From CAZWSX01 sp964636985 (GTDB taxonomy: Bacteria; Planctomycetota; Planctomycetia; Pirellulales; Pirellulaceae), in the NCBI GenBank assembly GCA_964636985.1, contig CAZWSX010000027.1:1-64000 (forward strand): 64,000 bases of DNA, given 5' to 3'. Position numbers and translations under genes: made by a program. Below, piece by piece: positions 62,353 to 64,000 of this stretch. Every line of letters begins with the position of its first letter. The first letter of the stretch is position 1. Below the pieces are notes generated by a model. The model did no database searches and was not told the origin of the DNA. It saw only the letters and a list, made by a program, of their open reading frames with translations.

Positions 62353-63195
62353 TTAGGTGAGCTGCTGGTAGGAGGGGCGCTTACGGGTTCGTTTCGGAGC
62401 AACCACCCACGGAGGTGATCCGCTGCTCCAGAGTTTGTCGAGGTATTCGCGGTCGCGTTGCGTATCCATGCATGCCCAGAATCCGCGGTGGCGGTGCACG
62501 CGCAGGCGTCCATCGCGCGCCAGATTGACGAGCGGCGTTTTTTCCAGAACGCAGCCCTCGTCGAAGCTCAGGTAATCGAGGAAGTCGCGTTGAAAGAAGA
62601 AGTAGCCGCCATTAATCCACTTCTCGGTGAATTCCGGCTTCTCTTCGAATTCCGTGACGGCGTCGTCTTCGGCGATGCGTAGTTCGCCAAAGCGCGAAGG
62701 TGGGTTCACTCCCAAAACCGTGCCGGTCATGCCGCTGGTGAGATGAGCTTGATATTCATCGGCCAGGTGGCAATCGGTAAGACCATCGCCATAGGTGACG
62801 GCGAAATGCTCAGCATTACCCAGATATCGGCTTGCCGCGCGAGCGACCCGCGCGCCAGTCATGGTCAACTCGCCGGTATCGGCCAGAGTGACCATCCAAT
62901 CGTCGTCGTGTTCGACCGAATGGACGTGCACGTTGTTGTGCGAGAGTTCGACCGTAAAGTCGCTGTTGAGCGACGAGTATTGGAGGAAGTACGATTTGAC
63001 GACTTCAGCCTTGTAACCAAGGCAAAGGATGAAGCGCTTGAAGCCATAGGCGGAATACGATCGCATGATGTGCCACAGAATCGGCTTCCCTCCGACGGGC
63101 ACCATCGGCTTGGGGCGGGTTTCGGTTTCTTCGCGAAGCCGGGTTCCCAAACCGCCGCAAAGCAAAAACACGGGAACGTCGCTGAGATTCTCCAT
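62353..63195 (-). CDS. rfbF: Glucose-1-phosphate cytidylyltransferase
   Basis: 280 aa (typical about 257). VFLLCGGLGTRLREETETRP at residues 9-28 is the nucleotidyltransferase signature with the RfbF/DdhA specificity variant; KPMVPVGGKPILWHIMRSY follows. FAVTYGDGLTD near 130 has the Mg-binding Asp; INGGYFFFQRDFLDYL near 193 is also family-typical. It makes CDP-glucose from CTP and glucose 1-phosphate. It is the first nucleotide-sugar gene of the operon in reading order. The basic C-terminal tail (APKRTRKRPSYQQLT) is extra compared with Salmonella. Confidence 0.95.
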   Translation of the reverse strand: MENLSDVPVFLLCGGLGTRLREETETRPKPMVPVGGKPILWHIMRSYSAYGFKRFILCLGYKAEVVKSYFLQYSSLNSDFTVELSHNNVHVHSVEHDDDWMVTLADTGELTMTGARVARAASRYLGNAEHFAVTYGDGLTDCHLADEYQAHLTSGMTGTVLGVNPPSRFGELRIAEDDAVTEFEEKPEFTEKWINGGYFFFQRDFLDYLSFDEGCVLEKTPLVNLARDGRLRVHRHRGFWACMDTQRDREYLDKLWSSGSPPWVVAPKRTRKRPSYQQLT

Positions 63196-63264
63196 AATGT
63201 GGTTCGTCCGTTATTGGCGTGAGATGAGATGGGGTGGAACGAAAAAGGGGAAAACAAAAACGCG

Positions 63265-64000
63265 CTACGATGCACCACTGGGCACAGGCCCACTAGTGAC
63301 CGTTGCATCATTGGAGGGTGAATAGGAACTCGACGGGTTAGGATCACTCGACGTCACCGAGGCGTCCTGGGACATCAAGGCCAGCTCGACACCGGTCGCC
63401 AGCATCAGCTCGCGAACCGAGGTGTCGCCGTGATAAGCGTGCTCGAGGTAGTGGTCGGAACCGAAGTCGATCGCCCGCAAGTCGGGGCGAATCAGACGAA
63501 GTGTGATCAGCCCGGTGCAGCAGGTGCCGACGACCGTGCCCGCTTCCATTTCGGGCGCCATCTCTTCAATGCTGCGGCGATCCGTCACGATCTCGAACGG
63601 CGGCAGTAAGCTGCGCAAGTAGGCCGAAGCGGGATAATTGGGATGAGGTTTGACGAGTAGCTTCTTCGGCGCGAGTCGCTTAAGCCAAGCGGCAAAAGCC
63701 TCGGCGAACGGACGAAAACGTTCTTCCGACATCCACTGCCAAATCGCCGTTTCGACATACATCACGGTACCGGGATCGGCTTGTTTGACCGGTTGCGCCG
63801 CCTTGAGTGGGACAATCGTGGCAATTTCCGGCGGCGCTTTCAGTCCCGGCTCCGCAAAGCTGACAACGCGCGAGACCGCCGGATCGAACGCGCCGCTTAA
63901 GTGCGTGGTCGGCTCGACGTATTGCAAGCCAAGTCCGCGAGCAATCAGTGGCTTGGTGGCAGCTCTCCACCATGCCCGATTCTTGGTCCGAATGTCTTGG
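63265..64000 (-). CDS. Polysialyltransferase-like glycosyltransferase (partial)
   Basis: Continues past the window edge: the frame stays open from 63927 to 64000 (it reads IRTKNRAWWRAATKPL), so the true start is not seen. KKLLVKPHPNYPAS carries the KxHP-type motif of bacterial sialyl/polysialyltransferases, and VGTCCTGLITLRLIRPDLRAIDFGSDHYL fits the same C-terminal half. The last about 35 residues are a Ser/Pro/Thr-rich tail. It probably adds a sugar to the operon's glycan; the donor is not known. No sialic-acid synthesis genes are seen. Confidence 0.65.
   Translation of the reverse strand, partial: QDIRTKNRAWWRAATKPLIARGLGLQYVEPTTHLSGAFDPAVSRVVSFAEPGLKAPPEIATIVPLKAAQPVKQADPGTVMYVETAIWQWMSEERFRPFAEAFAAWLKRLAPKKLLVKPHPNYPASAYLRSLLPPFEIVTDRRSIEEMAPEMEAGTVVGTCCTGLITLRLIRPDLRAIDFGSDHYLEHAYHGDTSVRELMLATGVELALMSQDASVTSSDPNPSSSYSPSNDATVTSGPVPSGAS

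Overview
The window looks like a contiguous chromosomal piece of a planctomycete (Planctomycetota, probably Pirellulales). The markers are a PSCyt1/DUF1549/DUF1553 cytochrome-like protein next to a DUF1501 protein, four DUF1559-type prepilins, LEPR-type N-termini on exported proteins, a PEP-CTERM protein, and an ECF sigma factor close to a Ser/Thr kinase with TPR repeats. Most genes face the minus strand. I see no prophage, insertion sequence, CRISPR array, restriction system or recognisable defence system. The only RNA gene I can support is tRNA-Leu(TAA).

Layout. 1-8.4 kb: surface and envelope proteins (LEPR-type protein, DUF1501, PSD1 cytochrome, a terpenoid-cyclase-like repeat protein with a CxxCH motif, a TauE/SafE permease). 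8.4-15 kb: a pilus-type block with a PilM-like protein fused to zinc ribbons, an exported protein and two long prepilins. 15-20 kb: a lone FliN/SpoA protein, a MacB/FtsX permease with an STN-like exported partner, and a HEAT/TPR protein. 20-25.4 kb: DUF3179, then a run of metal-flavoured exported proteins (His-rich, DUF4198, prepilin, Cys-rich). 25.5-28.8 kb: rsmE and sucC-sucD, with REP-like palindromes on both sides of sucCD. 29-33.9 kb: two tandem lipoprotein paralogues, DUF2752, tRNA-Leu, two small exported or membrane proteins and a SelA/DgaE-like PLP enzyme. 34-39.5 kb: Ser/Thr kinase, PEP-CTERM protein and ECF sigma factor, divergent from a degenerate subtilase. 39.5-51 kb: Gfo/Idh oxidoreductase with a possible 31-residue gene behind it, an HExxH protein, an orphan iron-type binding protein, a Val/Pro-rich protein, TPR and VOC proteins, an HAE3/MMPL exporter, a TlpA-like thioredoxin and a DUF5060/DUF4038 glycosidase. 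51-55.6 kb: two tandem RTX/LEPR proteins with similar upstream leaders. 55.6-64 kb: a tightly packed polysaccharide operon running from the right edge.

How the genes fit together. The right-hand operon contains glucose-1-phosphate cytidylyltransferase, CDP-glucose 4,6-dehydratase, an RmlC-type epimerase and an SDR reductase/epimerase. It then has a GT2 glycosyltransferase, a Wzy-like polytopic protein and an acyltransferase. That is a plausible route to a CDP-6-deoxyhexose and its assembly into an acylated surface glycan. No RfbH-type 3-dehydratase is visible, so a 3-hydroxylated CDP-6-deoxy sugar is a reasonable guess. The prepilins and PilM-like protein point to a type IV pilin or type II secretion-like machine whose motor and channel lie outside the window.

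Start codons were moved downstream of the longest frame where a signal peptide, ribosome binding site or upstream stop made this the better choice. Functions rest on motif recognition by eye; no database search was run.
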